A DNA stretch of 9,656 nt from an uncultured Opitutia bacterium (GTDB taxonomy: Bacteria > Verrucomicrobiota > Verrucomicrobiia > Opitutales > Opitutaceae), in NCBI GenBank assembly GCA_903938935.1, contig CAJAFD010000274.1, positions 1 through 9,656 on the forward strand, written 5' to 3'. Position numbers and translations under genes: made by a program. The notes under the pieces are model-generated. The model saw nothing but the letters and a program-made list of their open reading frames with translations, had not been told where the DNA came from and did no database searches. Shown here in pieces: positions 1 to 6,504 of this stretch. Position 1 is the first letter of the stretch. Each line of letters opens with the position of its first letter.

Positions 1-1360
1 CGGTGAGCGCGGTGAACGCATCGTCGGTGATGGCGGTCGAACAGAGGTTGAGGTAGCTAAGTTTTTTCAGGGTGCGCAGTTCGCCGAGGGTGGTGCCGGT
101 GAGGGCGGTGCGTTCGAGGTTGAGGCGCTCGAGCGCGACGAAGGTTTTCAACGTGGCGAGGCTGGCGTCGGTCAGGCGCGTGCCGCCAAGTTCGGCTTCG
201 ACGATGAACGCGGCGAGAGGGGCGAGGGCGGCGAGTTCGACATCGCCGAAGGTTTTTTCGGCGCCGCGAGTCTGAAGCGCGAGGCCGTCACCGGCGCGGG
301 CGGAGACGGGCGTGATTTTAACGTGGAGTTTTTGCTCCAGGGCGGCGATCTGGCCGCGGAGTGCGCTGTAATCACCGACGCGGGATTGATACGTGGGCGC
401 GGCGGGCGCGGCGACGTTTAAGCTGGAGCCGGCGAGGAGTGCGGTGATTTCGAGCGGTGCTTCTTTGACGGAGGCGATGAGCGTGTCGCGCGACGCGCCT
501 TGCTGGATCCACCAGCGAATGAGGGCGATCTCGGCCGCAGTGGGGCGGGCTTTTTTCTTCGGCGGCATGACTTTCTCGTCGGTGAGATCGAGGAGCATGC
601 GTTGGAGCAGTTCGCTCTTGGCGGTGTCGCCCGGCGTGATGGCAGGTTTGCCGGATTTGCCGCCGGCAAGGAGCGCGGCAAAAGTGTCCATGCGGTAATC
701 ACCTTTTTCTTTATCCGCGGCGTGGCAGGAGAAGCAGTGTTTCTCTAGGATGGGGCGCACGGCGCCGCCGAAGACGGTGTCGGTAGCGTAGGTTTCGGGC
801 GCGGGTTTTTCGCGGATGCGCAGGATTTTTTTAACCGCGGGCGGGAGGGGCTCGGTGAGATAATCTTCACCGTGCGTGAGCGAGCCGCCTTGGTGGGCGG
901 CCCAAGCAAGGGCGCTGAGACTCGCGGCGAGTGAGAGCACGTAGAGGCTGCGGGAGCGACCGCGCGTGAGCCAAGCCAGTGCGGTGGCGACGGCGACCGC
1001 GACGCCGCCCCAGAGGTGATTTTCCAACGTGGCGCCTTCGTGGCCATCGGCGCGCATGAGCGCGAGGCCGGCGAAGACGGAGAGCACGGCGCCAAATAAA
1101 CTGAGCGTGAGAACCGTGCCGGCGGTTTCGCGGAGCGCGGCGCGGCGGCGGCCGAGAATTTCTAAAAGTGGAACGAGCAGCAGGAGCGCGATGGGAAAAT
1201 GAACGAGGAGCGGATGCAGTCGTCCGAGTAAGCGCAGACCGCCACCGTGGGCGATGCCGTCGGGCGCAAACGCAAAGGCGGCGGCGACCGTGGCGGCGCT
1301 GAGCGCGGCGGCGACGGTGAGGCGGGGCAGGAGTTTGGGTTTGGTGGCGGGAGCGGACAT
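1..1360 (-). CDS. DUF2231 membrane domain / cytochrome c (PSCyt1-type) / leucine-rich repeat protein, C-terminus cut by window edge
   Basis: The frame is open from the ATG at 1358-1360 to the window edge, giving 453 residues and no stop. An N-terminal hydrophobic segment (about 12-32) is followed by four more predicted helices (about 49-69, 81-102, 116-132, 139-156). HPLLVHFP at 49-56 is typical of DUF2231, and further histidines (107, 115, 156, 163) flank the helices. A c-type haem motif CFSCH (209-213) and a later MPP (Met265, probable axial ligand) mark a planctomycete-type cytochrome c domain. A short helical, possibly coiled-coil stretch (about 329-347) leads into at least three 24-residue leucine-rich repeats (about 385-453) that run off the window. 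I infer a membrane-anchored electron-transfer protein with its haem and LRR parts outside the cytoplasm. This start is chosen because no later start codon precedes the DUF2231 motif. There is no Shine-Dalgarno sequence, and a terminator-like hairpin ends 13 nt upstream. Partner and substrate are unknown. Confidence 0.9.
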   Translation of the reverse strand, partial: MSAPATKPKLLPRLTVAAALSAATVAAAFAFAPDGIAHGGGLRLLGRLHPLLVHFPIALLLLVPLLEILGRRRAALRETAGTVLTLSLFGAVLSVFAGLALMRADGHEGATLENHLWGGVAVAVATALAWLTRGRSRSLYVLSLAASLSALAWAAHQGGSLTHGEDYLTEPLPPAVKKILRIREKPAPETYATDTVFGGAVRPILEKHCFSCHAADKEKGDYRMDTFAALLAGGKSGKPAITPGDTAKSELLQRMLLDLTDEKVMPPKKKARPTAAEIALIRWWIQQGASRDTLIASVKEAPLEITALLAGSSLNVAAPAAPTYQSRVGDYSALRGQIAALEQKLHVKITPVSARAGDGLALQTRGAEKTFGDVELAALAPLAAFIVEAELGGTRLTDASLATLKTFVALERLNLERTALTGTTLGELRTLKKLSYLNLCSTAITDDAFTALT

Positions 1361-1373
1361 TTAGAGGGAGCGG

Positions 1374-1403
1374 AAAAAAAGGGCAGGTCTCGAGACCTGC
1401 CCT
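1374..1403 (-). terminator. Intrinsic terminator-shaped hairpin with T7 tract
   Basis: Read on the minus strand, a perfect palindrome (arms GGGCAGGTC and GACCTGCCC, loop TCGA, 1381-1402, extendable by one A-T pair) is followed at once by seven T (1380-1374). This is a textbook rho-independent shape for transcription arriving from the propeller gene, whose stop is at 1457-1459. No T tract follows it in the plus direction. The same hairpin is also the stem of a REP-like unit, so it may be a repeat that happens to terminate. The next ATG starts only 13 nt after the T run. Termination activity is inferred from shape alone. Confidence 0.6.
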
Positions 1404-1405
1404 AC
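1381..1405 (-). repeat. REP-like unit 2: GTAG plus hairpin
   Basis: On the minus strand the unit begins GTAG (1405-1402), followed by an 8-bp stem (GGCAGGTC with GACCTGCC) and the 4-nt loop TCGA. The stem becomes 9 bp if the last G of GTAG pairs too. GTAG directly 5' of a hairpin is the known hallmark of REP elements recognised by RAYT (IS200/IS605-like TnpA-REP) transposases. The sequence differs from the neighbouring unit but the layout is the same. Assignment to a repeat family is inference, since only two units are visible here. Confidence 0.5.
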
Positions 1406-1422
1406 GCGTGGAGCGGAGCGAA

Positions 1423-1446
1423 GCGGGGTGGGGGCACCCCGCCTAC
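1423..1446 (-). repeat. REP-like unit 1: GTAG plus hairpin
   Basis: On the minus strand GTAG (1446-1443) is followed with no spacer by a perfect 8-bp stem (GCGGGGTG with CACCCCGC) closing the loop CCCC. It lies 10 nt after the propeller gene's stop codon and in the same orientation as the second unit. The two GTAG starts are 41 nt apart, with a 17-nt linker (1406-1422). No T tract follows this hairpin, so it is not a conventional terminator. A pair of such units resembles a BIME-type arrangement, here in direct orientation. Confidence 0.5.
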
Positions 1447-1456
1447 AGGTGAATCC

Positions 1457-2509
1457 TCAGGCGAGTTTGCGCAGGAGCGTGAGGCGACCGATGGGGAGCC
1501 ACTCGGCGACGAGGATGTCGCCGTTGTTGAGAAAGATCGCGCCGTGCGGCGTGATGAATTCGCCGGGCGTAAACTCGGCGCGTGATTGCGAGCGGCGGGA
1601 GCCGGTCTTGCCGTTGTGCGCGATGCCGTCGCCGAGTTGGGCGATGACGTTGTATTCCTTGTCGAGGAGGCAGACCTGGCTGTCGAGGTCGGGGCAGAGC
1701 ATGAGGTCGCCGCGCACGTCGAAATGGCAGGGTTGGCGGAGCTTGGTGTCGTCCTTGATCGTGCGGAGGTGTTTGCCGTCGAGCGTGTAGGTCTGGATGC
1801 GGCGGTTGCCGCGGTCGGCGATGACGAGGACAGGGTCCTTGCCTCGGGTGTCGACGTATTGGCCGTGGGGGTTGCTGATTTCGTTATCACCTTTCCCAGG
1901 TGAGGAAATCTCGCCGAGGAATTTACCGTCGATGGAGTAGCGGAGCATACGGTAGGAGCCGTAGCCGTCGCCGATGTAGAAATCGCCGTTGGGTGCGAAG
2001 GCGATGTTGGTCGGGATGAATTTGATGGGCGCGGCGCCGTAGGCAGCGTCTTCGCGGGGGTAGCCTTTGGACCAGACGACTTCGCCGGTGAGGGTGGTCT
2101 TGATGACTTTGCAGCGCGTGGTGTCGCAGTGGTAGAGAAACTCGCGGTTGCCTTCTTTGCGGACGCCGAGGCCGTGGGCGCCGCCGCGCATGTCTTCGCC
2201 GAAGGCGCGGACGAATTTACCCTTGGCGTCGTAAACCACGATGGCCTCGGGGCGCATGGAGGTATTGTTAACGGTGTGGGCGACGTAGATGAGGCCTTGG
2301 CTGTCTTGGGCGAGGCCTTGGGTGTCGCCCCAGACGAGGCCTTCGGGGGCGGTGAGCCAATCGTGGATCATCTCGTAGCGGTGGGCGCCGGTGCCCGTGA
2401 TGAGTTGGCCGGAGCCGGCTTTATTGGCGGCGCGGATGAACGGCGCGGAGAACGCGCTGACGGCCGCGGTGGCGGCGACTTGAGTGAGGAAGGAACGACG
2501 AGTTTGCAT
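1457..2509 (-). CDS. Tat-exported six-bladed beta-propeller (NHL-repeat) protein
   Basis: A 350-residue protein starting at the ATG at 2507-2509. The N-terminus carries a twin-arginine motif (TRRSFL, 3-8), a hydrophobic stretch and a probable cleavage site near 24-28, so it should be exported folded. The rest is a series of NHL/beta-propeller blades, clearest at about 89-105, 166-202, 213-251 and 260-295, with phrases such as YSIDGKFLGE and ADRGNRRIQTYTLDGKHL. Histidines recur near blade starts (112, 215, 262, 322), recalling the zinc-binding histidines of peptidylglycine alpha-hydroxyglycine lyase, a related propeller; a metal site here is inference. The frame stays open upstream to 2734, but that part lies inside the DUF1501 gene and is not propeller-like. 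There is no Shine-Dalgarno sequence, and the 46-nt leader is G-free on the mRNA. The gene probably shares a transcript with the DUF1501/DUF1553 genes. Its substrate is unknown. Confidence 0.9.
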   Translation of the reverse strand: MQTRRSFLTQVAATAAVSAFSAPFIRAANKAGSGQLITGTGAHRYEMIHDWLTAPEGLVWGDTQGLAQDSQGLIYVAHTVNNTSMRPEAIVVYDAKGKFVRAFGEDMRGGAHGLGVRKEGNREFLYHCDTTRCKVIKTTLTGEVVWSKGYPREDAAYGAAPIKFIPTNIAFAPNGDFYIGDGYGSYRMLRYSIDGKFLGEISSPGKGDNEISNPHGQYVDTRGKDPVLVIADRGNRRIQTYTLDGKHLRTIKDDTKLRQPCHFDVRGDLMLCPDLDSQVCLLDKEYNVIAQLGDGIAHNGKTGSRRSQSRAEFTPGEFITPHGAIFLNNGDILVAEWLPIGRLTLLRKLA

Positions 2510-2560
2510 AGGGGAGGAGGGGTTGGGAGTTGGGATTGAGGGGAAGAAAAAGGGTTTAGG
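2508..2560 (+). other. Cytosine-free G-tract run, putative G-quadruplex, at the propeller gene leader
   Basis: The plus strand has no C for 53 nt. It contains five G tracts of three or more (2511-2514, 2519-2522, 2525-2527, 2532-2534, 2540-2543) separated by loops of 4, 2, 4 and 5 nt, which meets the usual G3+N1-7 quadruplex pattern. The G-rich strand is the template strand for the minus-strand genes, so the mRNA leader between the DUF1501 stop and the propeller ATG is a pyrimidine-rich stretch without G and cannot carry a Shine-Dalgarno sequence. A structural or regulatory role is inference. Confidence 0.5.
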
Positions 2561-4004
2561 CGAGCAGGCCGCGGAGGACTTCGCCGTGCACATCACTGAG
2601 GCGGAATTGGCGGCCTTGGTAGCGGTAGGTGAGGCGTTGGTGGTCGATGCCGAGGAGGTGGAGGATCGTCGCTTGCCAGTCGTGGACGTGAACGGGGTCT
2701 TTGACGACGTTGTAACTGAAGTCGTCGGTCTCACCGTAGGCGATGCCAGGTTTCACGCCGGCGCCGACCATCCACGTGCTGTACGCGGAGCCGAGGTGAT
2801 CGCGGCCGTGGCCGTCGCGTTTGGTGATGTCGCCTTGCACAAAAACGGTGCGGCCGAATTCACCCGCGAAAATCACCAGCGTGTCTTCGAGTAGGCCGCG
2901 TTGTTTGAGGTCGTGGATGAGAGCGGCGGTGGGTTGATCGGTGTCGCGGCACTGGATCTCGAGTTGCGTGGAGAGATTGCGGTGTTGGTCCCAGCCGCCG
3001 TGCATGAGTTGGATGAAACGTACCCCGCGTTCGGCGAGGCGACGGGCGAGCAGACAATTACGCGCGTAACTACCGGGGCGGTTCACGTCGGGACCGTAGC
3101 TGGCGAGGGTCGCGGGAGATTCTTTGTCGAGCTCGAGCAGACCGGGGACGCTCGCCTGCATCTTAAACGCCATCTCGTATTGGGCGATGCGGGTGTCGGT
3201 CTCGGGGTCGCCGTGGAGATCGAGTTGGTGGTGATTGAGGCTGGCGATGTCGTCGAGCAGGGCGCGTTTCTGGGCGCGGTCGAGGCCGGGGGCGTCGTTG
3301 AGGTAGAGGACGGGTTCGCCCTCGCTGCGGAGGCGCACGCCTTGGAATTTGGAGGGGATGAAGCCGCTGCCCCAGTAGTGTTCGTAGAAAAGTTGGCCGC
3401 AGGTTTTTTCGCGGTCAGAGGAAGTCATGACTACGAACGACGGCAAATCGGCCGCGAGTGAGCCGAGGCCGTAGGTGAGCCACGAGCCCATGCTCGGGCG
3501 GCCGGGAATCTGGGAGCCGGTGAGGCAAAACGTGACGCCGGGCGAGTGGTTGACGGCCTCGGTGCGCATCGAGCGGATGAGACACATCTCGTCGGACAAG
3601 CCGCCGATATGCGGGAGCAACTCGCTCAGCCAACGCCCGGAGCGGCCGTACTGCTTGAACGGTTTCAGCGCGGGCAGAATCGGAAATTTTTTCTGCGACG
3701 CCGTCATCGTCGAGAGACGATTGCCGCTGCGGACGGAATCGGGGAGTTCTTGGAGTCGGAGTTTTTCGAGGCCCGGTTTGTAGTCGAAAAGATCGACTTG
3801 GGACGGGCCGCCGCCCTGCCAAAGCAGAATCACGCGTTTGGCCTTGGGCGCGAAATGCGGGAGGCCGTTGCCGGAGGCGGTGAGCGCGGCGAGGGCGTCG
3901 GGGTTGAGTAACGAGGTGAGCGCGGCGGCGCCGATGCCGGTGGCGCTGCGGCCAAAAAATTGACGGCGGGTGAGTTGGAGGTGCGCTTCGCTGAGAGGGT
4001 TCAT
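2556..4004 (-). CDS. DUF1501 domain protein, Tat-exported (copy 1)
   Basis: A 482-residue protein of the DUF1501 family (PF07394), whose fold is thought to resemble the alkaline phosphatase/sulfatase superfamily but whose reaction is not established. A twin-arginine signal (TRRQFFG at 12-18, then a hydrophobic alanine-rich stretch to about 41) directs export. Family landmarks seen: LPHFAPKAKRVI (48-59) opening the domain, YKPGL (75-79), HGGWDQH (335-341), AGEFGRT (380-386) and GRDHLGSAYSTWMVG (400-414). The usual His/Trp/Asn after GRDH is Leu404 here. The ATG overlaps the stop of the upstream DUF1553 gene by four bases, which argues for translational coupling and a stable partnership. No Shine-Dalgarno sequence is visible. 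It differs throughout from the second DUF1501 protein in the window, so the two are old paralogues rather than a recent copy. Confidence 0.94.
   Translation of the reverse strand: MNPLSEAHLQLTRRQFFGRSATGIGAAALTSLLNPDALAALTASGNGLPHFAPKAKRVILLWQGGGPSQVDLFDYKPGLEKLRLQELPDSVRSGNRLSTMTASQKKFPILPALKPFKQYGRSGRWLSELLPHIGGLSDEMCLIRSMRTEAVNHSPGVTFCLTGSQIPGRPSMGSWLTYGLGSLAADLPSFVVMTSSDREKTCGQLFYEHYWGSGFIPSKFQGVRLRSEGEPVLYLNDAPGLDRAQKRALLDDIASLNHHQLDLHGDPETDTRIAQYEMAFKMQASVPGLLELDKESPATLASYGPDVNRPGSYARNCLLARRLAERGVRFIQLMHGGWDQHRNLSTQLEIQCRDTDQPTAALIHDLKQRGLLEDTLVIFAGEFGRTVFVQGDITKRDGHGRDHLGSAYSTWMVGAGVKPGIAYGETDDFSYNVVKDPVHVHDWQATILHLLGIDHQRLTYRYQGRQFRLSDVHGEVLRGLLA
4001..4004 (-). other. ATGA start/stop overlap, probable translational coupling
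   Basis: The TGA of the DUF1553 gene (4001-4003) overlaps the ATG of the DUF1501 gene (4002-4004). With no Shine-Dalgarno sequence just upstream, re-initiation by the terminating ribosome is the simplest way to start the second gene. This would give roughly matched amounts of the two proteins. Confidence 0.8.
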
Positions 4005-6484
4005 GATTTGGTCAACGTTTCGTCGAGGTTAAGAAGCGCGAGGCAGACGGCGGTGTAAGCGGCGTGTTCGGCGGTGGAGAACGCCGGATCGCGCGGGATG
4101 GCGCCGACCGTGAGAAACGCTTGGGCGGCGGCGGGATCGGCGGTGAAGCGGGCGAGTTGTTTTTCGAGGCTGGTGCGGAGCAGTTTTTTCTCCGCGGCAT
4201 CGGGGTCGCGGGCGAGGACGAGGCGGAAGGCGTGCGCGAGGCGCGTGTCGCGGAAAGACGCGGCGCGGAGCGAGCGCGCCGCGAGCGCGCGGGCGGCCTC
4301 GATGAAGGTCGGGTCGTTGAGTGTGGTGAGCGCGTGCAGCGGCGTGCTGGTGATCGCGGTGCGGACCATGCAGGTGTTGCGCGAGGAGGCGTCGAACATG
4401 TTGGAAGGCGCCACGGTGCGGCGCCAAAACGTGTAGAGGCTGCGGCGGTAAAGGTCTTCGCCGGTGGACTGCGGGTAGGTGAAGTCGCGCTCTTTGGTGA
4501 TCGCGAGCGAGTCCCAGATGTCGGCGGGTTGGTACGGATAAACAGGTTTGCCGCCGAGGCGATCGACGAGGAGGCCGGAGACGGCGAGGGCTTGGTCGCG
4601 GATCACCATCGCGGGCAGACGAAACCGGGCGCCGCGCGCGTAGAGGCGATTTTCGGGGTCACGTTCGAGTAGCGCGGTTGTGACGCGGGAAGATTGGCGA
4701 TAGGTGGCGCTGGTGACGATGAGGCGATGGAGCGCTTTGGTGTTCCAGCCGCCGTCGCGGTATTCTACGGCGAGCCAATCCAGTAAGGCTTGGTGAACGG
4801 GCGCGTCGCTTTGCACGCCGAAGTCTTCGCTGGTTTTAACGATGCCGAGGCCGAAGAACGTCTGCCAATGGCGGTTGACGATGACGCGCGCGGTGAGCGG
4901 TTGCGCGGGACTCACGAGCCAGCGCGCGAGGCCCAAACGGTTGCGCGGCGCATCGGTGGGGAGCGGCGGGAGAAACTCGGGCGTCGCGAAGGAAACTTTA
5001 TCGAGCGGCGTCTCGTAGTTGCCGCGGTCGAGGATGAACGTGTCGCGGGGTTTGCTGTCGTCCATGACCATGACGCGCGGGTAATCGTCGACTTTGAGGC
5101 GGGCGAGCTCGGCGAGGAGTTGGGCGAGCTCGGGATGGACCTTGGCGAGGCCGTGTTTGAAAAAGTAGCGGCGGAGGTCGCCGTTTTCGAGCTCGGGGCG
5201 TTCTTTGGCCGGGAGGGCGGCGGTGGCGCGGAGGGCGGGGACGGGAAAGGTTTCGTCGGTGGCAATCTGGGCTTCCCAATCACTGCGGAGCTTGACGAGG
5301 AGTTCGTCGGATTTAAGGGCGGCGAGGCGGGCTTCGACGGCGGCGAGTTGGGCTTTGTGTTCGGGCGTGGCGAGGTCGAGCACGGGCGCGGCGGTGCGAA
5401 CTTTGTAAGAGGATCCGCCGACGAGGCCGGTCTCGGGGACGTTATTAAACGCCGCGAGCAACGAGAAATAATCGCGCTGAGTGATGGGGTCGAATTTGTG
5501 GTCGTGGCATTGGGCGCAGGCGACGGTGAGGCCGAGCCAGTTGGTGGCGGTGGTGTCGACGCGGTCGAAGAGGGTGACGTGGCGCTGTTCTTCGGGGATG
5601 GCGCCGCCCTCGCCGTTGAGGAGGTGGTTGCGGTTGAACGCGGTGGCGATGCGTTGGTCGATGGTGGGATTGGGCAGAAGGTCGCCGGCGAGTTGCTCGA
5701 TGCTGAATTGGTCGAAGGGTTGGTTGGCGTTGAGGGCGCGGACGACCCAGTCGCGCCAGATCCACTGGAAGGTGTCGCCGTCTTGCTGGAAGCCGTTGGA
5801 ATCGGCGTAGCGCGCGGCATCGAGCCAGGGCAGCGCCATGCGTTCGCCGTAGTGCGGGGAGGCGAGCAGGCGATCGACGAGGCGTTCGTAGGCGCCGGGT
5901 TTTTTGTCGGCCAGGAAGGCAGCGAGTTCGGCGGGCGTGGGCGGGAGGCCGGTGAGATCCAGGCTGACGCGGCGGATCAACGTCGCCCGCGGGGCCTCGG
6001 GCGACGGGGCCAATTTTTCGGTTTCGAGGCGGGCGAGGACGAAGCGGTCGATGGGATTTTGAATCCAGTTTTCGCCGCGGACGGCGGGCGGCGTCGGGCG
6101 TGTCGGGGCGGAGAACGTCCAATGCGGCGTGAACGGCGCGCCTTCGGCGACCCAGCGGCGCAGGGTGTCTTTTTGCGCGGGGGTAAGGATGCGGTGGGAA
6201 TCGGCGGGGGGCATCTGCTCGTCCTCTTCGGTCGAGAGGATGCGGGCGATGAGTTCGCTTTCGTTGGGTTGGCCGGGGACGACGACGTTGTTGACCCGTT
6301 GGCCCTCGCGGGTGTCGAGCCGGAGCTTGGCTTCGCGTTTCGTGGCGTCTTGGCCGTGGCAGTAAAAACAATTTTCCGCGAGGATGGGGCGGATGTCTTG
6401 GGTGTAGTCGATCGGTGCTGGAGCCGGCGCGGCGGGCGCGGGCACGAGGGTGACGACGAGAATTAGCGGGATAAATTTTAACAT
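4001..6484 (-). CDS. PSCyt1-DUF1549-DUF1553 (PSD1) cytochrome-type protein, complete
   Basis: An 827-residue protein with a Sec-type signal peptide (hydrophobic core about 4-16, cleavage near 19-24). Domains in order: planctomycete cytochrome c domain with haem motif CFYCH (39-43) and DEQMPP (88-93; Met91 probable axial ligand); DUF1549/PSCyt2 (about 140-350) with a second haem-type motif CAQCH followed by DHKFDPI (323-334); a linker (about 355-500); and DUF1553/PSD1 (about 512-770), with NRLGLARWLVSP (515-526), VIVNRHW (534-540), LIVTSATYRQSSR (588-600) and YTFWRR (684-689). No LamG-like insert is seen between the DUF1549 and DUF1553 parts. The ATG at 6482-6484 follows the upstream stop by 20 nt without a Shine-Dalgarno sequence, and the signal peptide supports it. 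The protein should be periplasmic and probably binds two c-type haems. The paired DUF1501 protein is translationally coupled to it. The function of the family is unknown; a role in breakdown of complex carbon has been suggested from gene neighbourhoods. Confidence 0.95.
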   Translation of the reverse strand: MLKFIPLILVVTLVPAPAAPAPAPIDYTQDIRPILAENCFYCHGQDATKREAKLRLDTREGQRVNNVVVPGQPNESELIARILSTEEDEQMPPADSHRILTPAQKDTLRRWVAEGAPFTPHWTFSAPTRPTPPAVRGENWIQNPIDRFVLARLETEKLAPSPEAPRATLIRRVSLDLTGLPPTPAELAAFLADKKPGAYERLVDRLLASPHYGERMALPWLDAARYADSNGFQQDGDTFQWIWRDWVVRALNANQPFDQFSIEQLAGDLLPNPTIDQRIATAFNRNHLLNGEGGAIPEEQRHVTLFDRVDTTATNWLGLTVACAQCHDHKFDPITQRDYFSLLAAFNNVPETGLVGGSSYKVRTAAPVLDLATPEHKAQLAAVEARLAALKSDELLVKLRSDWEAQIATDETFPVPALRATAALPAKERPELENGDLRRYFFKHGLAKVHPELAQLLAELARLKVDDYPRVMVMDDSKPRDTFILDRGNYETPLDKVSFATPEFLPPLPTDAPRNRLGLARWLVSPAQPLTARVIVNRHWQTFFGLGIVKTSEDFGVQSDAPVHQALLDWLAVEYRDGGWNTKALHRLIVTSATYRQSSRVTTALLERDPENRLYARGARFRLPAMVIRDQALAVSGLLVDRLGGKPVYPYQPADIWDSLAITKERDFTYPQSTGEDLYRRSLYTFWRRTVAPSNMFDASSRNTCMVRTAITSTPLHALTTLNDPTFIEAARALAARSLRAASFRDTRLAHAFRLVLARDPDAAEKKLLRTSLEKQLARFTADPAAAQAFLTVGAIPRDPAFSTAEHAAYTAVCLALLNLDETLTKS

Positions 6485-6504
6485 GCGCGGGGCGACGCGG
6501 GCGA

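Noticed and set aside
393..748. Short open frames on both strands around 400-750
   Set aside because: They overlap the minus-strand frame that encodes the cytochrome c domain with CFSCH and MPP, which explains this stretch fully.
1381..1446. The two hairpins as the start of a CRISPR array or a small RNA gene
   Set aside because: The stems differ in sequence, the spacing is too short for repeat-spacer units, and there is no promoter or third repeat.
1361..1456. A sigma70-type promoter for the cytochrome/LRR gene in the gap
   Set aside because: I found no convincing -35/-10 pair on the minus strand; the hairpins take up most of the gap.
2510..2734. An upstream extension of the propeller gene to an ATG at 2734
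   Set aside because: The extra 75 residues are Ser/Thr/Pro-rich shadow coding inside the DUF1501 gene and would bury the Tat signal that begins at the ATG at 2509.
4790..6466. A 558-codon open frame on the plus strand
   Set aside because: It lies fully opposite the DUF1553 gene at 4001-6484, whose domains and haem motifs are clear. Long antisense frames are expected in GC-rich codon usage, and this translation is low-complexity (Gly, Glu, Val, Ala) with no recognisable domain.
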